Part shown: in pieces, positions 1-9,079 of the stretch | Layout of the letters: each line of letters opens with the position of its first letter | Numbering within the stretch: position 1 is the stretch's first letter | Origin: Desulfurococcaceae archaeon | GTDB lineage: Archaea > Thermoproteota > Thermoprotei_A > Sulfolobales > Ignisphaeraceae | Assembly: GCA_020832925.1 (NCBI GenBank) | Contig: JAJHRF010000019.1 | Span: 1-32,282 of the forward strand | DNA: 32,282 nt | Reading direction: 5' to 3' | Translations under genes and position numbers: made by a program | The notes under the pieces: generated by a model | Databases searched by the model: none | Seen by the model: only the letters and a program-made list of their open reading frames with translations | What the model was told of the DNA's origin: nothing

Positions 1-452
1 AGATAGACTTTGTCTTGATGAAGTCTAATCTAGAGGAGTTCCCCAAGATTCTCGAATACGCTATTTCAAGGAATCTAGATCTAAATGTTATAGAGCTTGT
101 ACCTCTTGGAACACCTCAAGATGTTTACCGAAAAGAGTTTGTTTCTGTTACAGAAGTTCTGAAGTTTATTGAAGAGAAAAGCGTTAGTAGGTATGTTAGG
201 GAGTTCCAGAATAGACCTGTATACATACTTGCTAATGGGTCTAGGGTAGAGGTTGTTATAGGCTACGGGAATAGGTATCTATGTAGTGCTTGTACACGTA
301 TGAGATTGACATCCGATGGATGTTTCAAAACATGTTTATATGTTGAGAAACCTGTTATATGTATTGCTGAAGTTGTTAAGAATAGAGATGAAGAAACCTT
401 AGCTAAACTATTCAAAGAAGCTGTATACGCTAGAAAACCTTTCTTTACGTAG
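1..452 (+). CDS. moaA: GTP 3',8-cyclase MoaA, C-terminal part (5' end outside window)
   Basis: This is the C-terminal part of MoaA, the radical-SAM enzyme that with MoaC turns GTP into cyclic pyranopterin monophosphate in molybdenum/tungsten cofactor synthesis. The frame is open to the left edge (codons begin at base 3), so the start and the N-terminal radical-SAM CxxxCxxC cluster lie outside. The piece carries the second, GTP-binding 4Fe-4S site: CSACTRMRLTSDGCFKTCLY at roughly residues 94-113 of the visible part, with CxxC and a third Cys about 13 residues on, as in the family (CNRLRLTADG). The end is normal for MoaA. It is convergent with the next gene, with a 7-nt gap. A tungsten or molybdenum cofactor would suit an anaerobic thermophile. 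The assignment is secure; only its completeness is unknown. Confidence 0.93.
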   Translation, partial: IDFVLMKSNLEEFPKILEYAISRNLDLNVIELVPLGTPQDVYRKEFVSVTEVLKFIEEKSVSRYVREFQNRPVYILANGSRVEVVIGYGNRYLCSACTRMRLTSDGCFKTCLYVEKPVICIAEVVKNRDEETLAKLFKEAVYARKPFFT

Positions 453-459
453 CGAAAAA

Positions 460-1161
460 CTATATCCGTACTCTGTAGAGTATAATCATGTATATCCCCG
501 AGCTTATCATAATCAAGGAGCCCACCACCTTAACGATTCCCTCATGTTTAACTAGATATCTATATACATCTCCGAGACTTGTCAACCCTACAACTGTAAA
601 CATAAATGCTATCAAAGGTAATACGAATATAGCTACATAGAAAAGAGTTAGAGGAACCCAGATACTGTAACTATAAACCGTGGTAACAATGTTGTATAGT
701 ATGTAGAGACCTGCTGAACAAGGTAGTAAGGTAAACGCTGATATAAAACCTAGGAATGCTACTGGTGCTAAACCTTTTACGAACTTCCTAAAATTCAGCA
801 GGTTAGCGATTCTACAAGGAATATCATCTTCTCGACAAATAATCTCACTAGATGTAGAGACCCCTCTTCTCCTAAGAGATGAGAATAACATAGCAGAGCC
901 ATAGATAAGGATTATCCCTACGAGAACTTCTATAGGTAGTCTAATAGCTGTAACTCTTAAGAGGAGACCAAAGATAACGTAGCCTATGTAGATAGAGAGG
1001 ATGTAAGTTATACCTGTTTTAATAGCGTTTCTAACGCTGATCATTATAGATGATGCTAGTATCGATAGGAATAAAGCGAATATACATGGATCTACAGAAT
1101 CTATTAAAGCCCATAAAACTACTTGCCCAAGTAGTGAAACGATATTGCTATAACTATCCAT
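460..1161 (-). CDS. CcdA/DsbD-type thiol-disulfide transporter membrane protein
   Basis: A 233-aa polytopic membrane protein with about six hydrophobic helices. The signature is two membrane cysteines, each after a proline, in symmetric positions: DSVDPC near residue 26 in the first helix and LLPCSAG near residue 148 in the fourth. This is the arrangement of the CcdA/DsbD family, which passes electrons from cytoplasmic thioredoxin across the membrane to extracytoplasmic thiols. Two further cysteines (near residues 109 and 116) lie in the central cytoplasmic loop. The ATG is preceded by GGTG about 7 nt upstream on the minus strand. It is divergent from the 1256 gene, sharing a 94-bp promoter region. 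No cytochrome c maturation partner is visible, so the substrate is unknown and oxidative protein folding is as likely as cytochrome biogenesis. Confidence 0.78.
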   Translation of the reverse strand: MDSYSNIVSLLGQVVLWALIDSVDPCIFALFLSILASSIMISVRNAIKTGITYILSIYIGYVIFGLLLRVTAIRLPIEVLVGIILIYGSAMLFSSLRRRGVSTSSEIICREDDIPCRIANLLNFRKFVKGLAPVAFLGFISAFTLLPCSAGLYILYNIVTTVYSYSIWVPLTLFYVAIFVLPLIAFMFTVVGLTSLGDVYRYLVKHEGIVKVVGSLIMISSGIYMIILYRVRI

Positions 1162-1200
1162 AAACTAGCACCGTATCCCAATGTTTTCTCCTGGTTTCAA

Positions 1201-1246
1201 TTTATAAGTGTTGCTAACGTAGTATTCTAGAGGTTGTAGGAGGTGA
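1201..1246. promoter_or_regulatory. Shared divergent TATA element and SD of the 1256 gene
   Basis: TTTATAAG at 1201-1208 reads as a TATA box on both strands (CTTATAAA on the minus strand). It is well placed for the rightward gene starting at 1256 and the leftward gene starting at 1161. GGAGGTGA at 1239-1246 is an almost perfect Shine-Dalgarno sequence, 9 nt before the GTG at 1256, and decides that start. Confidence 0.5.
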
Positions 1247-1255
1247 TTAGGTATA

Positions 1256-2149
1256 GTGTACAGAGTTGATGGATATAAACAGTACCTCTGTATATTGCTA
1301 GGATCTGAGTACTGGTTCTTAGAAACAATGTTTAGGAAAGCTAGGTATATCGTCTTCCCCAATCTTCTTCTAGGCTACTTGAAAGAGTTGAAAGGTTTCC
1401 AAGGTATGCCTAGGAGAAATCTATGCCTTGTATACGATAGCTTGTTAAATAGATTCGTAGGAGCTGTACACGGTCTAGATATAGCTCTCGGAATCCAACT
1501 CAACGAATTCTATAGAGAGAACGTATATGGAGTAACAGTACCTGTTGAATGGTTTTGGGATAAATGGGGTGGTGAAGGGATAGGTTTTATACATACAAAA
1601 CCTAGGTATATAGCTAGGTTCAGTAAGTACCTCGAAACATCTATAATTAAAAACATTGTTCAAGAAGTTAGCGGAGATCGCGATGTAGATGTGGAGGGTC
1701 TTCTCGAAGAAGCTATGTTAAGCGGTATAGCGGTAACCAATATCGATAACGTATATTTGTTTGCGGAAAAGCTTTGGAGAACCCAAGACTATAACCCTCT
1801 AAAACAAGCTAAAGTTAATCAACAGTTAGAGCTTTTAAGAATTCTAAAAGAGATCGGTATAGCCAACAACTATACTGTCAATATAGAGAAGAGTAGGAAA
1901 GAGATAGAGATTAAATGGATTACCAACAACAAGGTCAAGACATTTAGGATATGCTCATGTAGAGATGCACTGAAGATCGTTGAGAAAACACATGGAAAAG
2001 AATGTATGGATATATGGATAGCTATACACGATGTTGAGAAAGGTTCTCAATGTGTATCTACTAAAGATCGTGGGATTAAGGTTGTGGGTTGGAGAGAAGT
2101 ACTAGATATCTATAGATCGTTCAGCATAGTTATGGATATATTTTACTAG
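1256..2149 (+). CDS. Hypothetical protein, 297 aa, unrecognised family
   Basis: I do not recognise this protein. It has no membrane segment or signal peptide and is basic and aromatic-rich, so it should be a soluble cytoplasmic protein. The GTG start is set by the strong GGAGGTGA 9 nt upstream; the next in-frame Met (1328) lacks such a site. The N-terminal half is rich in Trp/Tyr/Phe (a VEWFWDKWGG stretch near residue 98). The middle is helical and charged. The C-terminal ~80 residues contain a CSC pair and a WIAIHDVEKG strand-like segment, followed by a basic KDRGIKVVGW stretch. An alternating Asp/Glu/Lys pattern in such a segment can occur in nuclease-like folds, but I see no convincing catalytic motif and assign no function. 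It stands alone between divergent and downstream promoters. Codon use matches its neighbours, so I take it as a real gene. Confidence 0.72.
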   Translation: MYRVDGYKQYLCILLGSEYWFLETMFRKARYIVFPNLLLGYLKELKGFQGMPRRNLCLVYDSLLNRFVGAVHGLDIALGIQLNEFYRENVYGVTVPVEWFWDKWGGEGIGFIHTKPRYIARFSKYLETSIIKNIVQEVSGDRDVDVEGLLEEAMLSGIAVTNIDNVYLFAEKLWRTQDYNPLKQAKVNQQLELLRILKEIGIANNYTVNIEKSRKEIEIKWITNNKVKTFRICSCRDALKIVEKTHGKECMDIWIAIHDVEKGSQCVSTKDRGIKVVGWREVLDIYRSFSIVMDIFY

Positions 2150-2229
2150 GTATAGAATTTCTTTCAGTCTTTATGTAGCGAAAAATTTATAAAGATTTCC
2201 TAGTTTATAAAATTCTCCGGAGTCTATGT

Positions 2230-2853
2230 ATGGCAGAAGCTAAACAAGAGATTAGCGCAGCAGAAGCTGCGAAAAGAGCATCAGCTTCGCTAGGTAAAGC
2301 TATTCTATATATAGTACTCTACGTTGTTGTATCAGCTTTAGTTAAATACCTTATAACAGAGATTCTAATAAAGATATATGCTGATATAACAGCGTACGAA
2401 GTCTATATACAGATACTGTTAGCATTTGCTTTCGGTTACCTAATTATTAGCCAATTCGCATGGTTTTTCTACTGGACTACAAGACCTAAATACGGTCATC
2501 CAACAGCAGCAGCTATAAGAAATGTTATCAGGATTATAGGTATAGGTGCTTTAGCAGCTGCTATAGCTGGAGGTGTTGCAGGTGGAGCAGCTGGTGTTGC
2601 TCTCGGAGGATTCCTAGGAATGGTTGTAGGCTTCGCATCACAACAAGTACTTGGACAAGCTATTGCAGGGCTATTCCTATTAATAGCAAGACCATTTAGA
2701 GTAGGGGATGCAGTAATAATCGCTGGTGAAGATGGTACTATCGAAGATGTATCAACATTATTCACAATAGTTAGAAAAGCTGATGGCATAACAGTATTGA
2801 TACCGAACAACGCCATTATTGGCGGAAAGATATACCTAAAACCAAAGAGATAA
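2230..2853 (+). CDS. Minimal MscS-family mechanosensitive channel
   Basis: A 207-aa small-conductance mechanosensitive channel homologue, which would release osmolytes through the cell membrane on hypo-osmotic shock. Two N-terminal hydrophobic helices (about residues 23-45 and 57-78) precede a Gly/Ala-rich pore helix (about 97-140, many GG/GA pairs, ending GFASQQVLGQ) and then the beta-domain signature ARPFRVGDAV plus IPNNAIIGG. The protein stops directly after the beta domain, so the large C-terminal alpha/beta cage of Escherichia coli MscS (286 aa) is missing. TATA-like TTTATAAA elements lie near 2187 and 2205, and CCGGAG lies about 8 nt before the ATG. The family call is secure. Whether the short form is a full channel or partners another subunit cannot be told here. 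Confidence 0.85.
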   Translation: MAEAKQEISAAEAAKRASASLGKAILYIVLYVVVSALVKYLITEILIKIYADITAYEVYIQILLAFAFGYLIISQFAWFFYWTTRPKYGHPTAAAIRNVIRIIGIGALAAAIAGGVAGGAAGVALGGFLGMVVGFASQQVLGQAIAGLFLLIARPFRVGDAVIIAGEDGTIEDVSTLFTIVRKADGITVLIPNNAIIGGKIYLKPKR

Positions 2854-3362
2854 ACAACATTAATTAGTACAACATATTTTTTAGTTGAAGTATTTTAATT
2901 AAATTCTCTTTTTATACTGTTAAACACATAACTATGATTAGATGCTAAAGATATATAAACAGATTCAGCGAAGAAAAGCGATGTTCTGATAAAATATTAT
3001 TAAAGAGATGAACAAAATCATGTTGAGGAATTTATCTACAGCTTTACCTAGTTAACCAGAATCGTTAGAATCATGATAGATAGATAAAAGGTTAAGGAAG
3101 AACTCCGGAAATTAGTTGAATTATGAAACCTGCACTACATAATGTCAACTTCTCAACGTAGATCATATGCGTTAAGAAGACTTATTACCGCTCTTATCTA
3201 TGTCACATCTGATTACTGTTGAAAGACTTTGTTTAGGTTAACTTCCATATTGAGGTTGTAGACTTACGTATTTACTGGGTCTTTATGGATATATACTAGG
3301 TAAGGTAAGTTTATCTGTATATTTATACCTATGGCTATAGCTTTATCTAGTGGTGATAGCGT
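2854..3362. other. 509-bp intergenic region, no gene recognised
   Basis: A+T-rich spacer. It contains stops in all frames apart from a 26-codon ORF (3142-3222, basic) that I do not accept as a gene. The last 50 bp hold the promoter of the next gene (a GTATATTTATACC TATA-like stretch near 3318) and its GGTGAT ribosome-binding site at 3352-3357. I see no tRNA-like fold and no paired C/D boxes. Confidence 0.5.
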
Positions 3363-4259
3363 ATGGTTAAGGTTGTACCTAGGACATACCTTATCTACAG
3401 TTTTAGTCCTGATAATAAACCTGTTGAAAAGGTTTATCCTGGAGAGATAGTGATTTTCGAGACTGTAGATGCTCTAGGTGGTCAGGTTAGAGATGAGTCT
3501 ACTCCTTTAACTAGCATTGATTGGTCTCGTGTAAATCCTGCAACAGGTCCTATCTATATTGAAGGTGTTGAACCTGGTGATACTCTTGTAATCGATATTC
3601 TGGATATAGAGGTTGAGGATAGAGCTGTTATAGTTACCATCCCTGGTGCAGGGGTTCTAGGGTACAGGGATATCAAGCCTAAGGTAAAGATCTTACCCAT
3701 AGTTAAAGGTATGCTATACTTCGACAATATCAAGCTTTTACCTAAACCTATGATAGGTGTTATAGGTGTTGCACCACCTAGCGGCTCTATACCTACAGGT
3801 ACATCGGGACCCCATGGAGGTAATATGGATGTGGTAGAGATAACCAGAGGATCGAGGGTGTACCTCCCAGTTTTTGTTAAAGGTGCTTTACTAGCTCTAG
3901 GAGATCTCCATGTACTTCAAGCAGATGGAGAGATATGTGTTGCAGCTGCAGAAGTATCGGGGAAAGTCGTTACTAAGATTGATGTTGTAAAAGGTAGAAA
4001 ACCGCTACTACCATTAGTAGAGACTCAAACATATATTCATGTAATAGGCTATGGGGAAGATCTAGATGAAGCTACTCGTAGAGCTACAGAAGTAGCTGTT
4101 CAAGGGTTGATGAAGGAGTATCTACTTAGTTTTGAAGAAGCGTACATGTTGGCAAGTTTAGTTGTAGATCTGAGGATTAACCAAGCTGTAGACCCAGCTA
4201 AAGGTGTTAGAGCATCTATACCGAAGAACATAATCTCCATAGAATCGCTACTAACTTGA
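3363..4259 (+). CDS. Acetamidase/formamidase family protein
   Basis: A 298-aa member of the FmdA/AmdA family, metal-dependent cytoplasmic amidases that hydrolyse formamide or acetamide to ammonia and the acid. Family landmarks: an N-terminal beta domain including VNPATGPIYIEGVEPGD (about residues 58-74), the GPHGGNMD motif near residue 148, and the metal-site motif GDLHVLQADGEI near 180-191. Typical members have Q-G-D-G-E; this one has QADGE. The length is near that of the short archaeal and clostridial members. The ATG is 5 nt after GGTGAT. No amide transporter or ammonia gene is adjacent, so the substrate is unknown; close archaeal homologues are often annotated only by family. Confidence 0.88.
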   Translation: MVKVVPRTYLIYSFSPDNKPVEKVYPGEIVIFETVDALGGQVRDESTPLTSIDWSRVNPATGPIYIEGVEPGDTLVIDILDIEVEDRAVIVTIPGAGVLGYRDIKPKVKILPIVKGMLYFDNIKLLPKPMIGVIGVAPPSGSIPTGTSGPHGGNMDVVEITRGSRVYLPVFVKGALLALGDLHVLQADGEICVAAAEVSGKVVTKIDVVKGRKPLLPLVETQTYIHVIGYGEDLDEATRRATEVAVQGLMKEYLLSFEEAYMLASLVVDLRINQAVDPAKGVRASIPKNIISIESLLT

Positions 4260-4450
4260 TAGCTCTGAAGAATCTGAAGTATTACTATCAAAACGGTTTT
4301 TGTTTACCCTAACGCTATCTATTCAGACTATTCAGAAACCTAGACATACTTTAGCTAATTCAAGGTCTTGACTTTGAAAGAATATATAATGTGTGTTTCA
4401 GGTGAAGGTTTTTGAGTTCCCTAAGGTTAGGTTTATTGTTAGGTGTTTGT

Positions 4451-5293
4451 ATGCGGCAGGTTTCGAAACTCTACTTCGGTACTGCTGGTATACCTAATTC
4501 AACTCCTAGAAAATCTACGCCTAACGGTATTAAGAGAGTTGTTGAACTAGGTCTAGACGCTATGGAGATAGAGTTTGTTAGAGGTATCAGGATGAGCGAT
4601 GAGATGGCTTCTGAAGTGAGAGAACTTGCTAATAGCCTAGGTGTTCTACTAACTGTTCACGCTCCTTACTATATAAATCTCAACTCTAGCGAAACATCGA
4701 AAGTTGAAGCAAGTATCAATAGGATTCTAGAGAGTGCTAGAGTTGGTTTTAAAGCAGGTGCATGGAGTGTTGTATTTCATAGCGGTTACTACGGTTCTTC
4801 AACAAGTGAAGAAGCTTATAGAAGGATTAGAGATGCAATCAAGTTTATAGTGTCTAAGCTTAGAGATGAAGATGTAGATATATGGGTAAGACCTGAGCTT
4901 ATGGGTGGGGTAAGCGAGTTCGGATCTCTAGAAGAAGTTATAAAGCTGGCTGAGGATATAGGGGATGGCGTTCTACCTTGCATAGATTTCGCACATCTTC
5001 ATGCAAGAACTAACGGTAGATATAATACATATGAAGAGTTTAGAGAAGTCCTGAATATTATAGAGAGTAGGTTGGGGAGAGAAGCTTTAAACAATATGCA
5101 TATACATATAAGCGGTATAGAGTACAGCGAGAAAGGGGAGGTAAAGCATTTGAATATCCTTGAATCAGATTTCAACTACAAAGATCTTGCAAAAGTATTG
5201 AAGGAGTACAACGTTAAAGGAGTAGTTATAAGCGAATCACCAAATCTAGAAGATGATGCAATACTGTTTAAACAAACATATGAAAAACTTTAG
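4451..5293 (+). CDS. nfo: Endonuclease IV (Nfo)-like AP endonuclease / xylose-isomerase-fold protein
   Basis: A TIM-barrel protein of the AP endonuclease family 2, which would cleave the backbone 5' of abasic sites in base-excision repair. Metal-ligand motifs appear in the expected order: VHAPYYINL, FHSGYYG, RPELMG, CIDFAHLHAR, then a HIHISGIEYSEKGEVKHL segment and a final ISESP. These match the Zn ligands of endonuclease IV (His, His, Glu, Asp-His, His, Asp/His, Glu). I place the start at the ATG at 4451, where KLYFGTAGIP begins, just as in homologues, with GGTG 6 nt upstream. A TTG at 4412 would add 13 unconserved residues. A TATA-like AATATATAAT lies at 4380-4390. Sugar-phosphate isomerases share the fold, but the GTAGIP start and ligand spacing favour endonuclease IV. 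Confidence 0.85.
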   Translation: MRQVSKLYFGTAGIPNSTPRKSTPNGIKRVVELGLDAMEIEFVRGIRMSDEMASEVRELANSLGVLLTVHAPYYINLNSSETSKVEASINRILESARVGFKAGAWSVVFHSGYYGSSTSEEAYRRIRDAIKFIVSKLRDEDVDIWVRPELMGGVSEFGSLEEVIKLAEDIGDGVLPCIDFAHLHARTNGRYNTYEEFREVLNIIESRLGREALNNMHIHISGIEYSEKGEVKHLNILESDFNYKDLAKVLKEYNVKGVVISESPNLEDDAILFKQTYEKL

Positions 5294-5316
5294 TATAACC
5301 TAAACTAGTAGAGTTA

Positions 5317-6081
5317 TTACAAGATGAAGAACTCTACATAGATAACGTTGTCTCTACATAGAGTAACTGCGAACGCTCTCTGCATAGATTCGTAAGGTCT
5401 CCTTACCCAGCACCCTGTTCCAGCAACTCTGTATTCCTTCGAGTAGTAAGCTACATGGCTATGACCATGAACAACCCAATCCATATCCCCTAACCTAAGT
5501 ATCTTCCTAAGCACAGTACCTACAAAAGGTTTTCTAAAGATCTTCTGCATAAATACATCCAAGATATGAGCTACGATACCATTTCTCGATACATAATCAC
5601 CGTGAGTCACATATACACTCCCTAGACACCCATCTACAGATATCCTAAGTACATAAGGTACTATGTAACATGAAAAACTATCTCTATGGAGCTCTACATA
5701 GTTTCGAGGTAATGGTTTGAAATCATGGCTAGAAGAAGAAGGTACATAGATAACCTTCTTGATATTACCTATAGCAAGCTTCTCGAGTATATACATAATC
5801 TTCTCGTTGAACAGAACCCTCTTATCTATTAAATCACCTGCTATCACTAAAGATCCAAACGAACCTCTTATCACGAATCTGAATATTTGAAACCATAGAC
5901 TATCATCGTTACCTATATGTAGATCAGATACTATCAGTATAGGGATATCGGAACGAGAAAACCTTAAATCAAATACTCTAGGAGCTCTACCTACTACCCA
6001 CGGAAAACTACGTATAACAACGATGATGATACATAGCATCACCAAGATAGCTACGATGATTAGCATCATCATATACCTCAT
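5317..6081 (-). CDS. Membrane-anchored calcineurin-like metallophosphoesterase with altered GNHD motif
   Basis: A 254-aa protein. An N-terminal hydrophobic helix (about residues 4-24) anchors a calcineurin-like phosphoesterase domain. The dinuclear metal motifs are visible in order: SDLHIG (residue 52 on), GDLID (about 82-86), THGD (about 160) and HGHSH (about 206). The usual GNHD motif is replaced by SSSSHD (near 115), so the metal-ligand Asn is Ser while the catalytic His is kept. The overall layout recalls LpxH-like and archaeal YmdB-type enzymes, but lipid A is not expected here and the substrate is unknown. A GAGGT lies about 4 nt before the ATG. The gene is convergent with the endonuclease IV-like gene. 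Confidence 0.82.
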   Translation of the reverse strand: MRYMMMLIIVAILVMLCIIIVVIRSFPWVVGRAPRVFDLRFSRSDIPILIVSDLHIGNDDSLWFQIFRFVIRGSFGSLVIAGDLIDKRVLFNEKIMYILEKLAIGNIKKVIYVPSSSSHDFKPLPRNYVELHRDSFSCYIVPYVLRISVDGCLGSVYVTHGDYVSRNGIVAHILDVFMQKIFRKPFVGTVLRKILRLGDMDWVVHGHSHVAYYSKEYRVAGTGCWVRRPYESMQRAFAVTLCRDNVIYVEFFIL

Positions 6082-6519
6082 CCTTACCTCAGCATCGCTA
6101 TAGAGCTTAAATCAGCTCTAGATCTAAGAAATGGTATAGGTTGCAGAATTAAACTTAGTGAAAAACCTTCTCTACATAGTTAAAGTTGTTAAAATTAATA
6201 TCTACATTAAAACAAGTAGTTATTACTTCAGCAAAGGGTGAGCTCATCATGTATCAGCTCTTCCCTTAATCATCACACTTCGTCGAGAACTATGAATACG
6301 AAAAACGTGTTTACGGTATTCTCCTGAGTTACCCAGTATAGTAAATCGTAGTATAGAGATGTATAGAAGTATATCTAATAAGGTTTCATACCCATTCAAA
6401 GTCTATACCTAGATCAAGGACCTGTTATCGATAGTTATATCCATTAATTTTTCGAAGTATTTGAAGCAGGCAACTAGATTTTTATATCCACATTACATAG
6501 TTAGGTAGGGGTAATCGCT
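6082..6519. other. 438-bp divergent intergenic region
   Basis: A spacer between two divergent genes with no credible ORF. A TATA-like TTTTTATATCC near 6479 serves the rightward gene, and AGGTAGGGG precedes its ATG. A short GAGCT/AGCTC inverted pair lies near 6240-6263, too weak to call a site. I see nothing else. Confidence 0.45.
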
Positions 6520-7161
6520 ATGGTCTCGATAACTACTGGCAATTCATTGCTTAAAGAAGCTTTAGAAGATATGAGGAGTGGAGCTCTTCTGCTTATCGTT
6601 GGGTGGTTTCTAGTTGGTATAGCAGTTGCAGGAGGGCCATTCACTATTCTTAGAGTTATTACTAGAGGTGCACGCGGTGTTGGCGGTATTTTAGTAACAG
6701 GTTTCGAGGTGTTGCTTATGCTGATCCTGGTTTTACTAGGAGTTATAATTATGTTTATAGGTTTCTTCTGGAAGTTTATCTCTGGTACACAAAAACTTGC
6801 TCAAGCTGATAAAAGATTTAGAACAGCTTCTCAACTAGTTGGACTCTATAGGTGGGGATTAGTATTGGCCTTGATATCTATAATACTTGCTGTAACTATT
6901 GTAGGTCTTATCATAGCTATTCCGCTAGCTATCGTAACTCTAATACTGTTTCTTTTAGGGAGTATAGGGTTGATAATACTCTCGTTTAATCTAAACGAAG
7001 TATACAAGAACATACTGTACTTAGTAGCTGGTATACTGTTCATAATAGGGATCTTCATACCTATACTCAACGCTATAAGTTTTATACTTCTATACGTAGC
7101 TCTCGGAGATACAATGGAAAAACTAAGTACAACACCTACACCAAATCCAACACTTGTATAG
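6520..7161 (+). CDS. Polytopic membrane protein, DUF973-like
   Basis: A 213-aa integral membrane protein of unknown function. A short amphipathic N-terminus (LLKEALEDMRSG) is followed by about five to six hydrophobic helices (roughly 20-40, 62-88, 112-130, 132-155, 160-182, 185-200) with one basic loop, KLAQADKRFRTASQ, near residues 90-104. The short charged N-terminal helix, glycine-rich helices and a closing helix before an ALGDTMEKL tail resemble the DUF973/DUF996 proteins common in crenarchaea. That is a pattern judgement. A hairpin starts right at the stop codon. There are no functional clues from neighbours. Confidence 0.65.
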   Translation: MVSITTGNSLLKEALEDMRSGALLLIVGWFLVGIAVAGGPFTILRVITRGARGVGGILVTGFEVLLMLILVLLGVIIMFIGFFWKFISGTQKLAQADKRFRTASQLVGLYRWGLVLALISIILAVTIVGLIIAIPLAIVTLILFLLGSIGLIILSFNLNEVYKNILYLVAGILFIIGIFIPILNAISFILLYVALGDTMEKLSTTPTPNPTLV

Positions 7162-7199
7162 AATACCTAATTCTACACGATAAGAATCAATTAGGTATT
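7162..7199 (+). terminator. Hairpin directly after the DUF973-like gene
   Basis: A perfect 11-bp inverted repeat, AATACCTAATT (7162-7172) and AATTAGGTATT (7189-7199), with a 16-nt loop. It begins one base after the stop codon and is followed by TTTCTA. A shorter alternative stem (ATTCT/AGAAT) nests inside the loop. It could end transcription or protect the mRNA 3' end. Archaeal termination depends mainly on U-tracts, so this role is uncertain. Confidence 0.45.
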
Positions 7200-7372
7200 T
7201 TCTATCCCCATCTCTACATCGGTAACCATTATATCTATATAAGTAACCGTGATATTAACGGTATTAACGTTTATAAAACGTGCTTTTAGGTAAATCTATA
7301 ATGCGATATTCTTTGTTGTCTCTATGAAAAAGCTTAACTTTATCCTACAGATACAGGTCTACAGGGGTGTAT

Positions 7373-8899
7373 ATGGTTATCGCTAAGCCTAGGTCTGAAT
7401 TATTCAAAGATATAGTTTTTGAGAAAGAGGATACTGTATACTATAGAACATACTTAGCTGGGGATTGGGTTGATAGTGGTGAGTACCTTGAGGTGAAAAC
7501 ACCTATAGATTTATCAACTATAGCAAAAGTATCTAAGCTTTCTTGGGATTACGTTGATAAAGCTTTAGATAAGGTTTATAGGTATGGTCGATGGACTGTA
7601 AGAGATATTCCTGGGTGGAAACGTCTTGAGGTATTAGAGAAAGTTGCTCAAAAAATTGAGGAATTGAAGGAAGATTTCATCGAGATACTCGTTCTCAACG
7701 CTGGTAAAACACGTTCTCAAGCAGCAGGAGAGGTTATAGCTAGTATTGATAGGTTAAGAGCTGCTCATCTAGATGCTAGAAAGATATTTGGAGAATATAT
7801 GCCTGGTGATTGGGATCAAACAACTATTGAAACTGAAGCTATTGTTAGAAGAGAACCTGTAGGTGTTGTCCTAGCTATTGTACCTTTCAACTATCCTTTA
7901 TTTGATACAGTATCGAAAGTTGTTTACAGTTTTGTAGCTGGTAACGCTATCGTTATTAAACCTCCTTCAGCAGACCCACTACCAGTTATACTCTTTGCCA
8001 AAATTCTAGAGGTAAGCGGTTTTCCACAAAATGCTTTCGCAGTTCTAACTATACCTGGTAGTGAAAGCGATAGACTTGTAGCTGACGAGAGGGTGGGGGT
8101 GATAAGTTTTACAGGTAGTAGTGAAACAGGTAGAAGAGTTATAGAGAAAGCTGGTATAAAACAGTTCGTAATGGAGTTAGGAGGTGGCGACCCAGCTATA
8201 GTTCTATCAGATGCAGATCTAGGTCTAGCAGCAGAAAGAGTTGCGGCAGGTATATATAGCTACGCTGGACAGAGATGCGATGCTATAAAACTCATCCTTG
8301 TAGAGGAACCGGTATACGAAGATTTCAAGAATCTCCTCGTTAAAGAATTGTCTAAAGTAAGAGTAGGAGACCCAAGAGAACAATCAACAACCATGGGTCC
8401 GCTAATAGATGTTAAAGCTGTAGATGAAATGATGAACGCTGTAGAGGAAGCTGTGAAACTAGGTGGAGTAGTACTATTCGGAGGAAAAAGACTTGGACCT
8501 ACATATATCGAACCAACACTTATAGAATTCAAAGATAAAGAAGCTCTAAAGAAGAGTACCCTCTACAGAAAAGAAGTCTTCGCACCAGTAGCAATCATAA
8601 CAAGTTTTATAGATCTCGACGAAGCTATTCAACTTGCAAACGGCAGAAGATACGGTCTAGATGCTGCTATCTTCGGCGAAAACGTAAACAAAATTAGGAA
8701 ACTCCTAAGGTATCTAGAAGTAGGTGCAGTCTATATAAACGATATGCCTAGACACGGAGTAGGGTACTATCCCTATGGAGGAAGAAAGAACTCTGGTATT
8801 GGTAGAGAAGGGATAGGATACTCGATAGAATACGTAACAGCATACAAAACGATAGTATACAACTTTAGAGGAAGAGGAATCTGGAGATACACATTATAA
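7373..8899 (+). CDS. gapN: Non-phosphorylating glyceraldehyde-3-phosphate dehydrogenase (GAPN)
   Basis: A 508-aa aldehyde dehydrogenase that I recognise as the archaeal GAPN. It oxidises glyceraldehyde-3-phosphate directly to 3-phosphoglycerate with NAD(P)+, bypassing phosphoglycerate kinase in the branched Embden-Meyerhof pathway of hyperthermophilic crenarchaea. Long stretches match the Thermoproteus tenax enzyme as I recall it ([65 protein letters not shown]). The general base is Glu268 and the nucleophile Cys302, counted from the ATG at 7373. A GTG six bases upstream (7367) is a possible alternative start; GGGGTG ends 3 nt before the ATG. A TATA-like GTTTATAAAA lies near 7269. The T. tenax enzyme is activated by glucose-1-phosphate and AMP; whether this one is cannot be seen. 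Confidence 0.94.
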   Translation: MVIAKPRSELFKDIVFEKEDTVYYRTYLAGDWVDSGEYLEVKTPIDLSTIAKVSKLSWDYVDKALDKVYRYGRWTVRDIPGWKRLEVLEKVAQKIEELKEDFIEILVLNAGKTRSQAAGEVIASIDRLRAAHLDARKIFGEYMPGDWDQTTIETEAIVRREPVGVVLAIVPFNYPLFDTVSKVVYSFVAGNAIVIKPPSADPLPVILFAKILEVSGFPQNAFAVLTIPGSESDRLVADERVGVISFTGSSETGRRVIEKAGIKQFVMELGGGDPAIVLSDADLGLAAERVAAGIYSYAGQRCDAIKLILVEEPVYEDFKNLLVKELSKVRVGDPREQSTTMGPLIDVKAVDEMMNAVEEAVKLGGVVLFGGKRLGPTYIEPTLIEFKDKEALKKSTLYRKEVFAPVAIITSFIDLDEAIQLANGRRYGLDAAIFGENVNKIRKLLRYLEVGAVYINDMPRHGVGYYPYGGRKNSGIGREGIGYSIEYVTAYKTIVYNFRGRGIWRYTL

Positions 8900-9079
8900 A
8901 AATAGAACACAAACCCGAACAACCATTAGTTTATATCGTCAATACCTATAGCTACCTCTTTTTCAAGTTGATATCATTGCCAGTAGGTCTTAGAGCTACT
9001 CCACGACCTTGCTTTGAGCAATTATGGAATAGCTGCATAGTTATTGTGTTGCAGAGTTTGGGGCTGTTATTCCTAGTCT

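Noticed and set aside
1165-1362. Minus-strand ORF across the divergent promoter
   Set aside because: It overlaps the shared TATA, the strong SD and the start of the 1256 gene, which has better support.
3142-3222. 26-codon basic ORF in the 2854-3362 spacer
   Set aside because: It is too short, has no clear ribosome-binding site, and resembles nothing I can name.
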